Shown here: piece by piece, positions 8,191-16,455 of the stretch
How the letters are laid out: each line of letters begins with the position of its first letter
How positions within the stretch are numbered: the first letter of the stretch is position 1
NCBI GenBank assembly: GCA_963835495.1
Contig: CAWIFQ010000003.1
Coordinates: 1,116,001 to 1,180,000, forward strand
Origin: Acaudatibacter sp963835495
Lineage (GTDB): Bacteria > Pseudomonadota > Alphaproteobacteria > Caulobacterales > Caulobacteraceae
Direction of reading: 5' to 3'
DNA: 64,000 nt
Translations under genes and position numbers: made by a program
Notes under the pieces: model-generated
What the model was told of the DNA's origin: nothing
Seen by the model: only the letters and a program-made list of their open reading frames with translations
Databases searched by the model: none

Positions 8191-8666
8191 GCCAGGGGCT
8201 GACCCTGCGGTTCACGCGCCTCTCGCCGACCCATCACCGCTTCGAATACCGCCGCGCGGACGGAACCGGCGAAGCGATCGAGATGGAAAGCAGAAGCCTG
8301 CTGCTGCACGACCTACTGCACTATGCGGTGGAGCGCGAAGCAGGTCTGAGGGGCTCTTTCTATGGCATCCTCGGCAAGATCGGCGGCTACGAAGAACTGT
8401 CAGTCGCCGGAGGCGCGGCGCTCGGGGGCGAGATCGCGATCACGGAGCGGATGGTCGGGGCGCTAACCGGCGCGATGCAGCAGGACGACCTGGACGCAGA
8501 GGCTTTCGCGGCCCAGGTGCGCGAATACCTCGACCTTTACGAGGAGCGCGCGCCGCGCTGGTTCAATCCAGCCTTCACCAGCGCGGTGCGTGAGCGGATG
8601 CGCGAGCTGACCGGGCGCTGGAAAGCAACCCCGTTCGGCGAGACGATGGAACTGGTGTTCGAGTGA
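8187..8666 (+). CDS. Conserved protein of unknown function, coupled to the HIT gene
   Basis: A 159-aa soluble protein starting at the GTG that overlaps the HIT stop (GTGA). I do not recognise a domain. It has an N-terminal beta-rich part (LTLRFTRLSPTHHRFEYRRA), a conserved-looking LLHDLLHYAVEREAGLRGSF segment with two His, and a helical C-terminal half ending ATPFGETMELVFE. No signal peptide or membrane segment is evident. The HDLLHYAVE stretch could bind metal, but no known motif is complete. Coupling to a HIT hydrolase hints at nucleotide or adduct metabolism; this is inference only. Confidence 0.7.
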   Translation: MSQGLTLRFTRLSPTHHRFEYRRADGTGEAIEMESRSLLLHDLLHYAVEREAGLRGSFYGILGKIGGYEELSVAGGAALGGEIAITERMVGALTGAMQQDDLDAEAFAAQVREYLDLYEERAPRWFNPAFTSAVRERMRELTGRWKATPFGETMELVFE

Positions 8667-8757
8667 CCGGCGCTTCGCCACGCCTTGAACAACAGTCAAG
8701 CTAGCACCTAGTCTGCCAGCAGCCCTCGGTTGTTCCAGGGCGAGAGGGGGGCGTTCA

Positions 8758-9507
8758 ATGGCCGAAGAGCCGTCGGGCGGCGCGTCGGGCGCGCTGTTTC
8801 AGCCGATCAAGACGCTGCCGCCAGAACGGAGCTATCGGTACCGATCCCTCGCCGGCCTGACCTTCGCCACCATCGCGCTGGTCGGGATCAACGGCCTGGC
8901 GCTGGTCGCGGAGTTCGCCGGGGTCGCCGGGCGCTGGGCGTTGTTTCTGCAAATGCAGAAGCACGCGTTCACGTCGCGCGACGTCATGGTGGCCGCCGCT
9001 CACAGCAGTGACGCTTTCGTACGGCTTGCGGCGGTGTGGGCCTCGGTGACGCTGCTGGCCGCCTACGTCGTCGGCTCGTTCTGGATCTACAACGCCGCCT
9101 GCAACATCCGCGCGCTGGGGGCCCGCGGCATGCAGATAACGCCGGGCTGGGCGGTCGGATGGTTCGCCGTACCGTTCGCGGCGCTGGTCATGCCATTCCA
9201 GGGCGTGGAGGAGATCTACCAGGCTAGCGTATCGCCGGTTGGGTGGCAGAGGTTGCGCACGCCGTTGCTGCTGCGCGTGTGGTGGGGGGCGTGGCTGCTC
9301 GGCGGCGTAGGCGGCTCGCTGCTCAGCCTGGTGGCGCGCGCGATGACCACCCTTCCGGACCTGATCACCGCGAACCAGCTGCTGCTGGTGGACGTCACGG
9401 TCAGACTGAGCGCCTCGGCGCTGTTCCTGGTCATCGTCTGGCGGGCTTACCGCGCCCAGTCGCACAGCCGCTTGTACGTGCAGCAGACGGCCCAGGTCTT
9501 CGCGTGA
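8758..9507 (+). CDS. DUF4328 integral membrane protein
   Basis: A 249-aa membrane protein with about five or six predicted transmembrane segments (for example AGLTFATIALVGINGLALVA, WASVTLLAAYVVGSFWIYNA, LLRVWWGAWLLGGVGGSLLS). The DUF4328 signature is visible: SFWIYNAACNIRALGARGMQ followed by PGWAVGWFAVPFAALVMPFQ and VEEIYQAS. Function unknown for the family. GAGAGGGGGG lies just upstream of the ATG. It ends 5 bp before a bidirectional terminator shared with clpA. Confidence 0.82.
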   Translation: MAEEPSGGASGALFQPIKTLPPERSYRYRSLAGLTFATIALVGINGLALVAEFAGVAGRWALFLQMQKHAFTSRDVMVAAAHSSDAFVRLAAVWASVTLLAAYVVGSFWIYNAACNIRALGARGMQITPGWAVGWFAVPFAALVMPFQGVEEIYQASVSPVGWQRLRTPLLLRVWWGAWLLGGVGGSLLSLVARAMTTLPDLITANQLLLVDVTVRLSASALFLVIVWRAYRAQSHSRLYVQQTAQVFA

Positions 9508-9512
9508 AACGC

Positions 9513-9544
9513 GCCGGGATCGGAGCGCCTGCTCCGATCCCGGC
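9513..9544. terminator. Bidirectional terminator hairpin between DUF4328 gene and clpA
   Basis: A perfect 14-bp GC-rich inverted repeat (9513-9526 with 9531-9544) has a GCCT tetraloop. It lies exactly between the convergent stops at 9507 and 9553. Short T runs follow on both strands (TTTG on plus, GTTTC on minus), so it probably terminates both units. Confidence 0.85.
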
Positions 9545-9552
9545 TTTGAGCG

Positions 9553-11886
9553 TCAGTCGGCCAGCACTGGCTCCTGCGGCGCCGGGGTGATTTCCGGCGG
9601 GGAGGGGCCTTCGGGGTTCGCGCCTTCGTCGTCGAACTCGAACGCCAGCTTGCCGTCCTTGAGCGCCACCTTGACGTGGCCGCCCTTGGCCAGGCGTCCG
9701 AACAGGATGTCGTCGGCGAGCGGCTTCTTGATCTGCTCCTGGATCACCCGGGCCAGCGGCCGGGCGCCGTAGAGCTCGTCGAAGCCGTTCTTGGCCAGCC
9801 AGTCGAGCGCGTCTTCGGTCGCCTCGATGGTGACGTGGCGGTCGGCCAGCTGGGCTTCCAGCTGCAGCACGAACTTCTGCACCACCATGCGGATGACTTC
9901 CGGCGTCAGCGACTTGAAGGTGACCGTCGCGTCCAGGCGGTTGCGGAACTCCGGCGTGAACAGCTTCTTGATCGCCTCGTCGTCCGCGCCCTCGATCTTC
10001 CCGCGGCCGAAGCCAATCGAGTTGCGTTGGCCGTCGGAGGCCCCGGCGTTGGTGGTCATGATCAGCACCACGTTGCGGAAGTCGACCTTCTTGCCGTTGG
10101 CGTCGGTGAGGGCGCCGTGATCCATGACCTGCAGCAGGATGTTGTAGACGTCCTGGTGCGCCTTCTCGATTTCGTCGAGCAGCACGACCGCGTGCGGGTG
10201 CTGGTCGACGGCGTCGGTCAGCAGGCCGCCCTGGTCGAAGCCGACATAGCCGGGAGGGGCGCCGATCAGGCGGCTCACGGTGTGGCGTTCCATGTACTCC
10301 GACATGTCGAAGCGCAGCAGCTCGATGCCGAGCGTCAGCGCAAGCTGGCGCGCGGTCTCGGTCTTGCCGGTGCCGGTGGGGCCGGAGAACAGGTAGCAGC
10401 CGATCGGCTTGTCGCCGTCGCGCAGCCCGGCCCTGGCCATCTTCATGGCCGCGGCGAGCTGGTTGATCGCCTCTTCCTGGCCGAACACGGCGCCGCGCAG
10501 GTCGCTTTCGAGCTGCTTGAGCGCCTCGGTGTCGGACTTGGACACCGACTTTGGCGGGATGCGGGCGATCTTGGCGACGACCGTCTCGATCTCCTTCAGG
10601 CCGATCGTCTTCTTGCGCTTGCCTTCCGGCAGCAGCATCTGGCTGGCCCCGGCTTCGTCGATGATGTCGATCGCCTTGTCCGGCAGCTTGCGGTCGGTGA
10701 TGTACTTGGCCGACAGCTCCACCGCCGCCTTGATCGCCTCGGCGGTGTATTTCAGCTTGTGGAATTCCTCGTAGTAGATCTTCAGGCCCTTGAGGATCTT
10801 GATCGTGTCCTCGATGGTCGGCTCGTTGATGTCGATCTTCTGGAACCGGCGCACCAGGGCGCGGTCCTTCTCGAAGTGCTGGCGGAACTCCTTGTAAGTC
10901 GTCGAGCCCATGCAGCGCAGGTTGCCTGACGCCAGCGCGGGTTTCAGCAGGTTGGACGCGTCCATCGCGCCGCCGCTGGTCGCGCCGGCGCCGATCACCG
11001 TGTGGATCTCGTCGATGAACAGCACCGCGTTGGCGTGGTTCTCGAGCTCCTTGATCACCTGCTTGACGCGTTCCTCGAAGTCGCCGCGATAGCGGGTGCC
11101 GGCCAGCAGCGCGCCCATGTCGAGCGAGAAGATCGTCGACTTGGCCAGCACCTCCGGCACTTGCTTGGACACGATCTTGCGCGCCAGGCCCTCGGCGATG
11201 GCGGTCTTGCCGACGCCGGGGTCGCCCACCAGCAAGGGATTGTTCTTGGTGCGCCGGCACAGGATCTGGATGCAGCGCTCGACCTCGTTCATCCGCCCGA
11301 TCAGCGGATCGACCTTACCCTGCCGCGCCTTCTCGTTGAGATTGATGCAGTACGCCTCGAGCGCCTCGCCGCCGGTCTTGACCGGGGGCTTTTCGTCGTC
11401 GCCCTCGACGTTGGCGCCCTTGGCGGGGCGCGGTTCGGAGGCGCCCGGCTTCTTGGCGATGCCATGGGCGATGAAGTTGACCGCGTCGTAGCGGGTCATC
11501 TCCTGCTGCTGCAGGAAGTAGGCGGCGTGGCTCTCGCGCTCGGAGAAGATCGCCACCAGCACGTTGGCGCCGGTGACATCGTCGCGGCCCGAGGACTGCA
11601 CGTGGATAACCGCCCGCTGGATCACGCGGTGGAAGCCGGCGGTCGGCTTGGCGTCCTCGCCATCGTCCACGACGAGGCTCTTCAGCTCGTTGTCGACATA
11701 GCTGCTGAGGCTCTTCTTCAGCTCCCCGAGGTCGACCTCGCAGGCGCGCATCACCCCGGCGGCGTCGCTGTCGTCGATCAGGGCCAGCAGCAGGTGCTCG
11801 AGCGTCGTGTATTCGTGCTTACGCTGGTTGGCGTAGGCCACGGCCCGATGGAGGGTCTCTTCAAGATTACGCGAGAAAGACGGCAA
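9553..11886 (-). CDS. clpA: ATP-dependent Clp protease ATP-binding subunit ClpA
   Basis: A 777-aa Hsp100 unfoldase that feeds substrates to ClpP. It begins with the ClpN repeat domain (SFSRNLEETLHRAVAYANQR, about 1-145) and has two AAA+ modules: D1 Walker A GDPGVGKTA and D2 Walker A GPTGTGKTE. The ClpP-docking IGF loop appears in GQRNSIGFGRG. The start is TTG at 11884-11886 with GAGAGG upstream. The C-terminal tail is Pro- and Glu-rich (PEGPSPPEITPAPQEP). clpS lies 10 bp upstream in the same operon, the standard ClpA-adaptor arrangement. Confidence 0.96.
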   Translation of the reverse strand: MPSFSRNLEETLHRAVAYANQRKHEYTTLEHLLLALIDDSDAAGVMRACEVDLGELKKSLSSYVDNELKSLVVDDGEDAKPTAGFHRVIQRAVIHVQSSGRDDVTGANVLVAIFSERESHAAYFLQQQEMTRYDAVNFIAHGIAKKPGASEPRPAKGANVEGDDEKPPVKTGGEALEAYCINLNEKARQGKVDPLIGRMNEVERCIQILCRRTKNNPLLVGDPGVGKTAIAEGLARKIVSKQVPEVLAKSTIFSLDMGALLAGTRYRGDFEERVKQVIKELENHANAVLFIDEIHTVIGAGATSGGAMDASNLLKPALASGNLRCMGSTTYKEFRQHFEKDRALVRRFQKIDINEPTIEDTIKILKGLKIYYEEFHKLKYTAEAIKAAVELSAKYITDRKLPDKAIDIIDEAGASQMLLPEGKRKKTIGLKEIETVVAKIARIPPKSVSKSDTEALKQLESDLRGAVFGQEEAINQLAAAMKMARAGLRDGDKPIGCYLFSGPTGTGKTETARQLALTLGIELLRFDMSEYMERHTVSRLIGAPPGYVGFDQGGLLTDAVDQHPHAVVLLDEIEKAHQDVYNILLQVMDHGALTDANGKKVDFRNVVLIMTTNAGASDGQRNSIGFGRGKIEGADDEAIKKLFTPEFRNRLDATVTFKSLTPEVIRMVVQKFVLQLEAQLADRHVTIEATEDALDWLAKNGFDELYGARPLARVIQEQIKKPLADDILFGRLAKGGHVKVALKDGKLAFEFDDEGANPEGPSPPEITPAPQEPVLAD

Positions 11887-11896
11887 GCTGAGCCTC

Positions 11897-12256
11897 TCAG
11901 TCCTTTTCCATGGTGCATTGGAGCGGGTGTTGATGGCGTCTGGCGGTCTCGATCACCTGGGCGACCTTCGTCTCGGCCACCTCGTAGGTAAAGACACCGC
12001 AGACGCCGACCCCATTCTGATGCACGTGCAACATAATCCGGGTCGCAGCTTCCGGCGATTTATTGAAGAAACGTTCAAGGATGTAGACCACAAATTCCAT
12101 GGGCGTGTAGTCGTCGTTGAGAATCAACACGCGATACATGGACGGCTTTTGGGTTTTCGGCTTTGTCTGTGTGACGACAGCCGTACCCGTGCCGATAACT
12201 TGGTCTCCCTGATGCTTCTCCGCCACGACGGGTTCTCCAACGGGAGGAGGCGCCAC
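11897..12256 (-). CDS. clpS: ClpS, N-end rule adaptor for ClpAP
   Basis: A 119-aa adaptor that binds N-terminal destabilising residues and delivers substrates to ClpA. The ligand-pocket motifs are seen in YRVLILNDDYTPMEFVVYIL and HVHQNGVGVCGVFTYEVAETK. The start is GTG at 12254-12256 with GGAGG seven bases upstream. An unstructured N-terminal extension of about 38 residues (GTGTAVVTQTKPKTQK) precedes the core, as in most ClpS proteins. The 101-bp gap before it (12257-12357), next to the end of dinB, must carry the clpS-clpA promoter; I see no certain hexamers there. Confidence 0.95.
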   Translation of the reverse strand: MAPPPVGEPVVAEKHQGDQVIGTGTAVVTQTKPKTQKPSMYRVLILNDDYTPMEFVVYILERFFNKSPEAATRIMLHVHQNGVGVCGVFTYEVAETKVAQVIETARRHQHPLQCTMEKD

Positions 12257-12357
12257 GAAGCACCTCCAGCTACGATTAGATATGAAAACCTGGGCCCTTT
12301 GGAAGGGTGGATTTGCGACCTGCGTTCTTTCAACGCGATTGGCCGCCTTTGGTGGCG

Positions 12358-13623
12358 TCAGCGCTTGAGCGATCGGCCCATGATTATCGCTTCGGCGCCG
12401 AAGCGCCCACGTAGGGTGTCAACTGCCCGTTCGCCACTCAACGCTCTTGACTCGCCGTCGTCGAAAAGATCGCCGCCGGCGGAATTGGCGGGCACGATGT
12501 CCGAGATGCCGACGCCGACCAGCCGCCACGGCTTGCCGCGCGCCTCCAGCGCCAGCATCTCGCGCGACGCGGCGAACAGGGTCCGCGCCGTCTGAGTCGC
12601 GAACGGCAGGGTGCGCCGGCGGGTGACGATGCGAAAATCGGTCGCGCGCAGCTTCAGCGTCACCACCCGGCCGGCGATCTCCTCGGCGCGGGCGTGACGG
12701 GCGACCTTCTCGCACAGCGGCCACAGCACGTCCTCCAGTTCGGCGACACCGGACAGGTCGACGTTGAAGGTCGTCTCCGCCGACAGGCTCTTGCGGCCTT
12801 CGTGCGGGTTGACGGCGCGGGCGTCGCGGCCGTGGGCCAGCTGGCTCAGGCGCAGACCATGCACGCCGTAGCGATCAGCCAGGCGCTTCGGCGACTCGGC
12901 CGCAAGATCGCCGACCAAGGGATAGCCGTCACTGATCAGGGTCTTGGCGAATTGGGGACCCACGCCGGGCAAGATCGCCACTGGCCGCGGCGCCAGGAAT
13001 TCCTGGGCTTCCCCGCCGCCGATCACGGCGAAGCCGCGGGGTTTGTCGAGGTCCGAGGCGATCTTGGCCAGGAACTTGTTGGCGGCCAGGCCGATCGAGA
13101 CGGTGATGCCGACTTCGCGCTCGATCTCGCCCTGCAGCCGCGCCAGCGTCAGCGCCGGGATCGCGCCGTGCAGGCGCTCGGTGCCGGAAAGATCCAGCCA
13201 GGCCTCGTCGAGCGAGAGCGCCTGCACCAGCGGCGTCACGTCCGCCAGCTTGGCCATGATGCGGCGGCTCTCGGCGCGGTACCTGGCGAAGTCCGGCGGC
13301 AGGATCACGGCCTCCGGGCACAGCTTCCTGGCCTTGAACATCGGCATGGCCGAGCGCACGCCGGACATGCGGGCGATGTAGCAGCAGGTGGTGACGACGC
13401 CCCGAACCCCGCCGCCGACGATCAGCGGCCGGTCGCGCAGCTCGGGGCGGTCGCGTTTCTCGACCGAGGCGTAGAAGGCGTCGCAGTCCAGGTGCGCCAT
13501 CGACAGGGTGGCCAGCTCGGCGTGACGCACAAGGCGCAGCGAACGGCAGATCGGACAACGGGCGGCGGACCCGGTTCCGGGATCGTCACCGGTCCAGAGG
13601 CAGTCGCGGCAGAGCGCCGTCAC
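12358..13623 (-). CDS. dinB: DNA polymerase IV (Y family) with N-terminal Cys4 element
   Basis: A 421-aa translesion polymerase. The catalytic carboxylates are in HLDCDAFYASVE and QALSLDEAWLDLSG; the helix-hairpin-helix LPGVGPQFAKTL and the little-finger domain (RKSLSAETTFNVDLSG onward) follow. An N-terminal extension of about 40 residues carries C-x2-C at 5/8 and C-x2-C at 23/26, a likely zinc ribbon absent from E. coli DinB but common in this alphaproteobacterial branch as far as I recall. The GTG start overlaps the ROK kinase stop (GTGA), so the two are coupled. I see no obvious SOS box at the operon front. Confidence 0.92.
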   Translation of the reverse strand: MTALCRDCLWTGDDPGTGSAARCPICRSLRLVRHAELATLSMAHLDCDAFYASVEKRDRPELRDRPLIVGGGVRGVVTTCCYIARMSGVRSAMPMFKARKLCPEAVILPPDFARYRAESRRIMAKLADVTPLVQALSLDEAWLDLSGTERLHGAIPALTLARLQGEIEREVGITVSIGLAANKFLAKIASDLDKPRGFAVIGGGEAQEFLAPRPVAILPGVGPQFAKTLISDGYPLVGDLAAESPKRLADRYGVHGLRLSQLAHGRDARAVNPHEGRKSLSAETTFNVDLSGVAELEDVLWPLCEKVARHARAEEIAGRVVTLKLRATDFRIVTRRRTLPFATQTARTLFAASREMLALEARGKPWRLVGVGISDIVPANSAGGDLFDDGESRALSGERAVDTLRGRFGAEAIIMGRSLKR

Positions 13624-14525
13624 CGCTCCAGAGGCCAGAGCCAGGCCGCGCCGCGCACGCCGGATGAGTCGCCGTACTTCGCCGGCTTGATCTGGGTGAC
13701 GAAGACGTCGGAGAAGGCGTAGCGGGCGACGACGGGCGGCACGCGCTCGTAGAGCTCGGTCGTGTTCGACATGCCGCCGCCGAACACGATCACGTCGGGA
13801 TCGAGGATGTCGCAGATGACCGCCAGCGCGCGGCCCAGCCGGTCGACGTAGCGATCCAGCGCTGCGACGGCCGCCGCCTCGCCGCCGCGAGCCCGCTCGA
13901 CGATGACATCGCCGGTGAGGGTTTCGCCGGTGGCTTCGCGGTAGTCGACGCCGAACGCAGTGCCGGAAATCCAGCGCTCAAGGCAGTCGCGCCGGCCGCA
14001 CCAGCAGGTGCGCGCGGCCCGCTCCTCGGCGGAGGGCCAGGGCAGGGGGGTGTGGCCCCACTCGCCGCCGATCTTGTTGACCCCTTCGACGGTGTGGCCG
14101 CGCACCACGACGCCGCCGCCGCAGCCGGTGCCGAGGATCGCCCCGAACACCACCTCGGCGCCCTTCGCCGCGCCGTCGATCGCCTCGGAGAGGGCGAAGC
14201 AGTTGGCGTCGTTTTCCAGCCGCACCGCGCGGCCCAGGACTTTCTCCAGATCCTCCTGGAGCGGCTTGTCGTTGAGCCAGACGCTGTTGGCGTTACGCAT
14301 CCGTCCGGTCTTCGGCGAGAGCGAGCCGGGCACGCCGAAGCCGATCGTCGCGCCGGTCATACCGGTCTGTCGCTCGACCTCGGCGACCAGTTCGCGCACG
14401 ACGTCCAGCGCCGCATCATAGGCGCCGGGGTTCGGCTTTCGCACCCGCGCGGCGAACGCGCCGGCCCCGTCCAGCGCCGCGACCTCGATCTTGGTCCCTC
14501 CGAAATCAACGCCGATCCTGATCAT
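13620..14525 (-). CDS. ROK family sugar kinase (fructokinase/glucokinase type)
   Basis: A 301-aa ROK kinase. The start at ATG 14523-14525 gives MIRIGVDFGGTKIEVAALDG, the ATP phosphate-binding loop at the very N terminus. Other seen motifs: LENDANCFALSEA with the catalytic Asp, GAILGTGCGGGVVV, GEWGHTPLPWPS, and the ROK zinc site CWCGRRDCLERWISG. The intact zinc motif supports an active hexokinase of fructokinase (Mak-like) or N-acetylglucosamine type; the substrate cannot be told from sequence. It is upstream of and coupled to dinB, an unusual partner. It diverges from the arylsulfotransferase-like gene across a 119-bp gap. Confidence 0.88.
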   Translation of the reverse strand: MIRIGVDFGGTKIEVAALDGAGAFAARVRKPNPGAYDAALDVVRELVAEVERQTGMTGATIGFGVPGSLSPKTGRMRNANSVWLNDKPLQEDLEKVLGRAVRLENDANCFALSEAIDGAAKGAEVVFGAILGTGCGGGVVVRGHTVEGVNKIGGEWGHTPLPWPSAEERAARTCWCGRRDCLERWISGTAFGVDYREATGETLTGDVIVERARGGEAAAVAALDRYVDRLGRALAVICDILDPDVIVFGGGMSNTTELYERVPPVVARYAFSDVFVTQIKPAKYGDSSGVRGAAWLWPLER

Positions 14526-14644
14526 GACGCTGTTGTCCGCAACCGCGCCGGACAAGTCCAGCGGCGCCGGACGCAAGCGTGGCGTTTGCGCCAAAGCAAG
14601 CGGCGAGGCAGAAGGGAGCAGGGGAACTATCGACAGGAAAGCTG

Positions 14645-15820
14645 ATGGGCTGGTCGCCGCACCGCAAGCGAGGGCTGACGTTTCACAATCCGGCCTACAG
14701 CTTCAAGGGCTACACCCTGCTCGCGCCGCTCGAGGGCGGCTCGGTGTTCCTGCTCGATATGGCCGGGCGCGTGGTGCACCAATGGACCGTGCCGGACGCC
14801 AAGCCGGAATACGGCTATCTGACCGAGGCGGGCACGTTGCTCTGCCGCTGCGTGCCGTTCGCCCCGCCCGACGAGACGTTCAAGCCGGCCTCTGAAGACG
14901 ATCCGCCCATGCCGCTGGAGGAACGCGCGCGCAAGCTGCCGTCCAACTACCGTTTCCTGCGGGAACTGAGCTGGGACGGCGAGATCCTGTGGCAGCACGA
15001 GGACCCGCTGCTGCACCACGACTTCCACCAGACGCGCGACGACACGTTCCTGGTCACCCGCTTCGTGCAGATGGAGAAGGCGCTCTCCGACAAGGTGAGG
15101 GGCGGCAGGCGGGCCAAGGCGAGCCACCACCCGATGCTCACCGACGAATATCTGGAGCTGAACCGCGCTGGCGAGGTGGTCTGGTCGGTCCGCCTCGACG
15201 AGGTGCTCGACCCCAAGCTCGACCCGCAGGCGCCGCTGGAACGGCGCATCGAGTGGACCCACACCAATTCGCTCTGCCAGAGCGACGACGGGACGCGCGT
15301 GCTGTTCTCATGCAAGAACGCCAGTCGCGTCGGCATCATTGACAAGGCGACCAAGCAGCTAACCTGGCGCTTCGGCCATCCGGTGACGTCGGGCCAGCAC
15401 CACGCCCGTTTCCTGCCGAACGGCAACGTCCACATGTTCGACAACGGCCTGCGGCGCGAGGGGCTGCCCTACTCACGGGTGATCGAGGTCGATCCGGCGA
15501 CGGACAAGATCGTCTGGGAGTACCAGGCCAACCCGCCCTTCTCGTTCTTCAGCCCGCACATTTCGTCGGCCGACCGCCTGCCGAACGGCAACACGTTCAT
15601 CTGCGAGGGCGTCTCCGGCCGGGTGTTCGAGGTGACCCAGCGGGGCGAGATGGTCTGGGAATGGAACAGCCCGTTCGTCCAGACCGTGCGCGGCTCGCAG
15701 GCCAGCGTCGCCATCTGGCGCGCCCACCGCTACGCGCCGGACCATCCGGCGCTGCGGGGGCGTGACCTGGACGCGGGCCGCTTTCGGGCGCTGAACGAGC
15801 TGCACGGTTTGGCCGACTAG
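14645..15820 (+). CDS. Arylsulfotransferase-like (ASST) beta-propeller protein
   Basis: A 391-aa protein of repeated blade segments typical of ASST/aryl-sulfate sulfotransferase-like propellers: LLDMAGRVVHQWTVPDAKPE, LSWDGEILWQHEDPLLHHDF, LNRAGEVVWSVRLDEVLDPK, VIEVDPATDKIVWEYQANPP, VTQRGEMVWEWNSPF. The HHDFHQT and WTHTNSL positions resemble ASST active-site His regions. No clear signal peptide is seen from the ATG at 14645, unlike periplasmic AssT, so it may be cytosolic or a non-sulfotransferase relative. An in-frame start at 14579 is rejected because it has no ribosome site. Confidence 0.78.
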   Translation: MGWSPHRKRGLTFHNPAYSFKGYTLLAPLEGGSVFLLDMAGRVVHQWTVPDAKPEYGYLTEAGTLLCRCVPFAPPDETFKPASEDDPPMPLEERARKLPSNYRFLRELSWDGEILWQHEDPLLHHDFHQTRDDTFLVTRFVQMEKALSDKVRGGRRAKASHHPMLTDEYLELNRAGEVVWSVRLDEVLDPKLDPQAPLERRIEWTHTNSLCQSDDGTRVLFSCKNASRVGIIDKATKQLTWRFGHPVTSGQHHARFLPNGNVHMFDNGLRREGLPYSRVIEVDPATDKIVWEYQANPPFSFFSPHISSADRLPNGNTFICEGVSGRVFEVTQRGEMVWEWNSPFVQTVRGSQASVAIWRAHRYAPDHPALRGRDLDAGRFRALNELHGLAD

Positions 15821-15867
15821 GACAAGGGCGACGCGGTGGCGCATGGCCTAAGCGGTCGCGACAACCC

Positions 15868-16455
15868 ATGTCAAGGAGCATGCCCGGTCCTCGCCGCATC
15901 GAAGGCTACGCGATCGTCTCGGAGGACGGGATGCTGGCCGACGCCGCCGGCGTCATGCCGGAGGCGCTCAAGTTCGAGGCCGATCAGCGCTTCTTCGCGC
16001 GCGGCCTGGGTCGGGTCGACGTGGTCGTGCACGGCCGCCACTCGGGCGAGGAACAGCCGCATTCATCCCTGCGCCGGCGACTGGTCGTGACCCGCCAAGC
16101 GCCAGCTTTGGCGCCCGATCCCTCGAACGAAAGAGCGCGACTCTGGAACCCCGAAAGCGCCTCGCTAGAAGAGGCCCTGGCGGCGCTGGGAGCGCCGCAT
16201 GCCCGCGTCGGCGTGATCGGCGCAACCGGCGTGTTCGGGCTCTTTCTGGACCGTTACGACGTGTTCTATCTCACGCGCGCCGCTGGCGTACGCCTGCCGG
16301 GCGGGCGGCCGGTCTTTCCAGAAGTTCCCACGCGGACGCCGGAGGAAGTGCTCGCCACCCATGGCATGACCTGCGGCATGCGCCGCGCGCTCGATCCGGC
16401 GAAGGGCCTGACGCTCGCCGTTTGGCGCCGACGCCGATCCGACGGGCGTCGTTAG
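15868..16455 (+). CDS. RibD C-terminal/dihydrofolate reductase-like protein
   Basis: A 195-aa protein resembling the NADPH-dependent reductase domain of RibD and DHFR. It opens IEGYAIVSEDGMLADAAGVM and has DQRFFARGLGRVDVVVHGRH, then RVGVIGATGVFGLFLDRYDVFYLTRAAG, comparable to the nucleotide-binding and substrate strands of that fold. The deaminase half of RibD is absent. The substrate is unknown. Its stop overlaps the convergent monooxygenase stop by 4 bp. Confidence 0.68.
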   Translation: MSRSMPGPRRIEGYAIVSEDGMLADAAGVMPEALKFEADQRFFARGLGRVDVVVHGRHSGEEQPHSSLRRRLVVTRQAPALAPDPSNERARLWNPESASLEEALAALGAPHARVGVIGATGVFGLFLDRYDVFYLTRAAGVRLPGGRPVFPEVPTRTPEEVLATHGMTCGMRRALDPAKGLTLAVWRRRRSDGRR

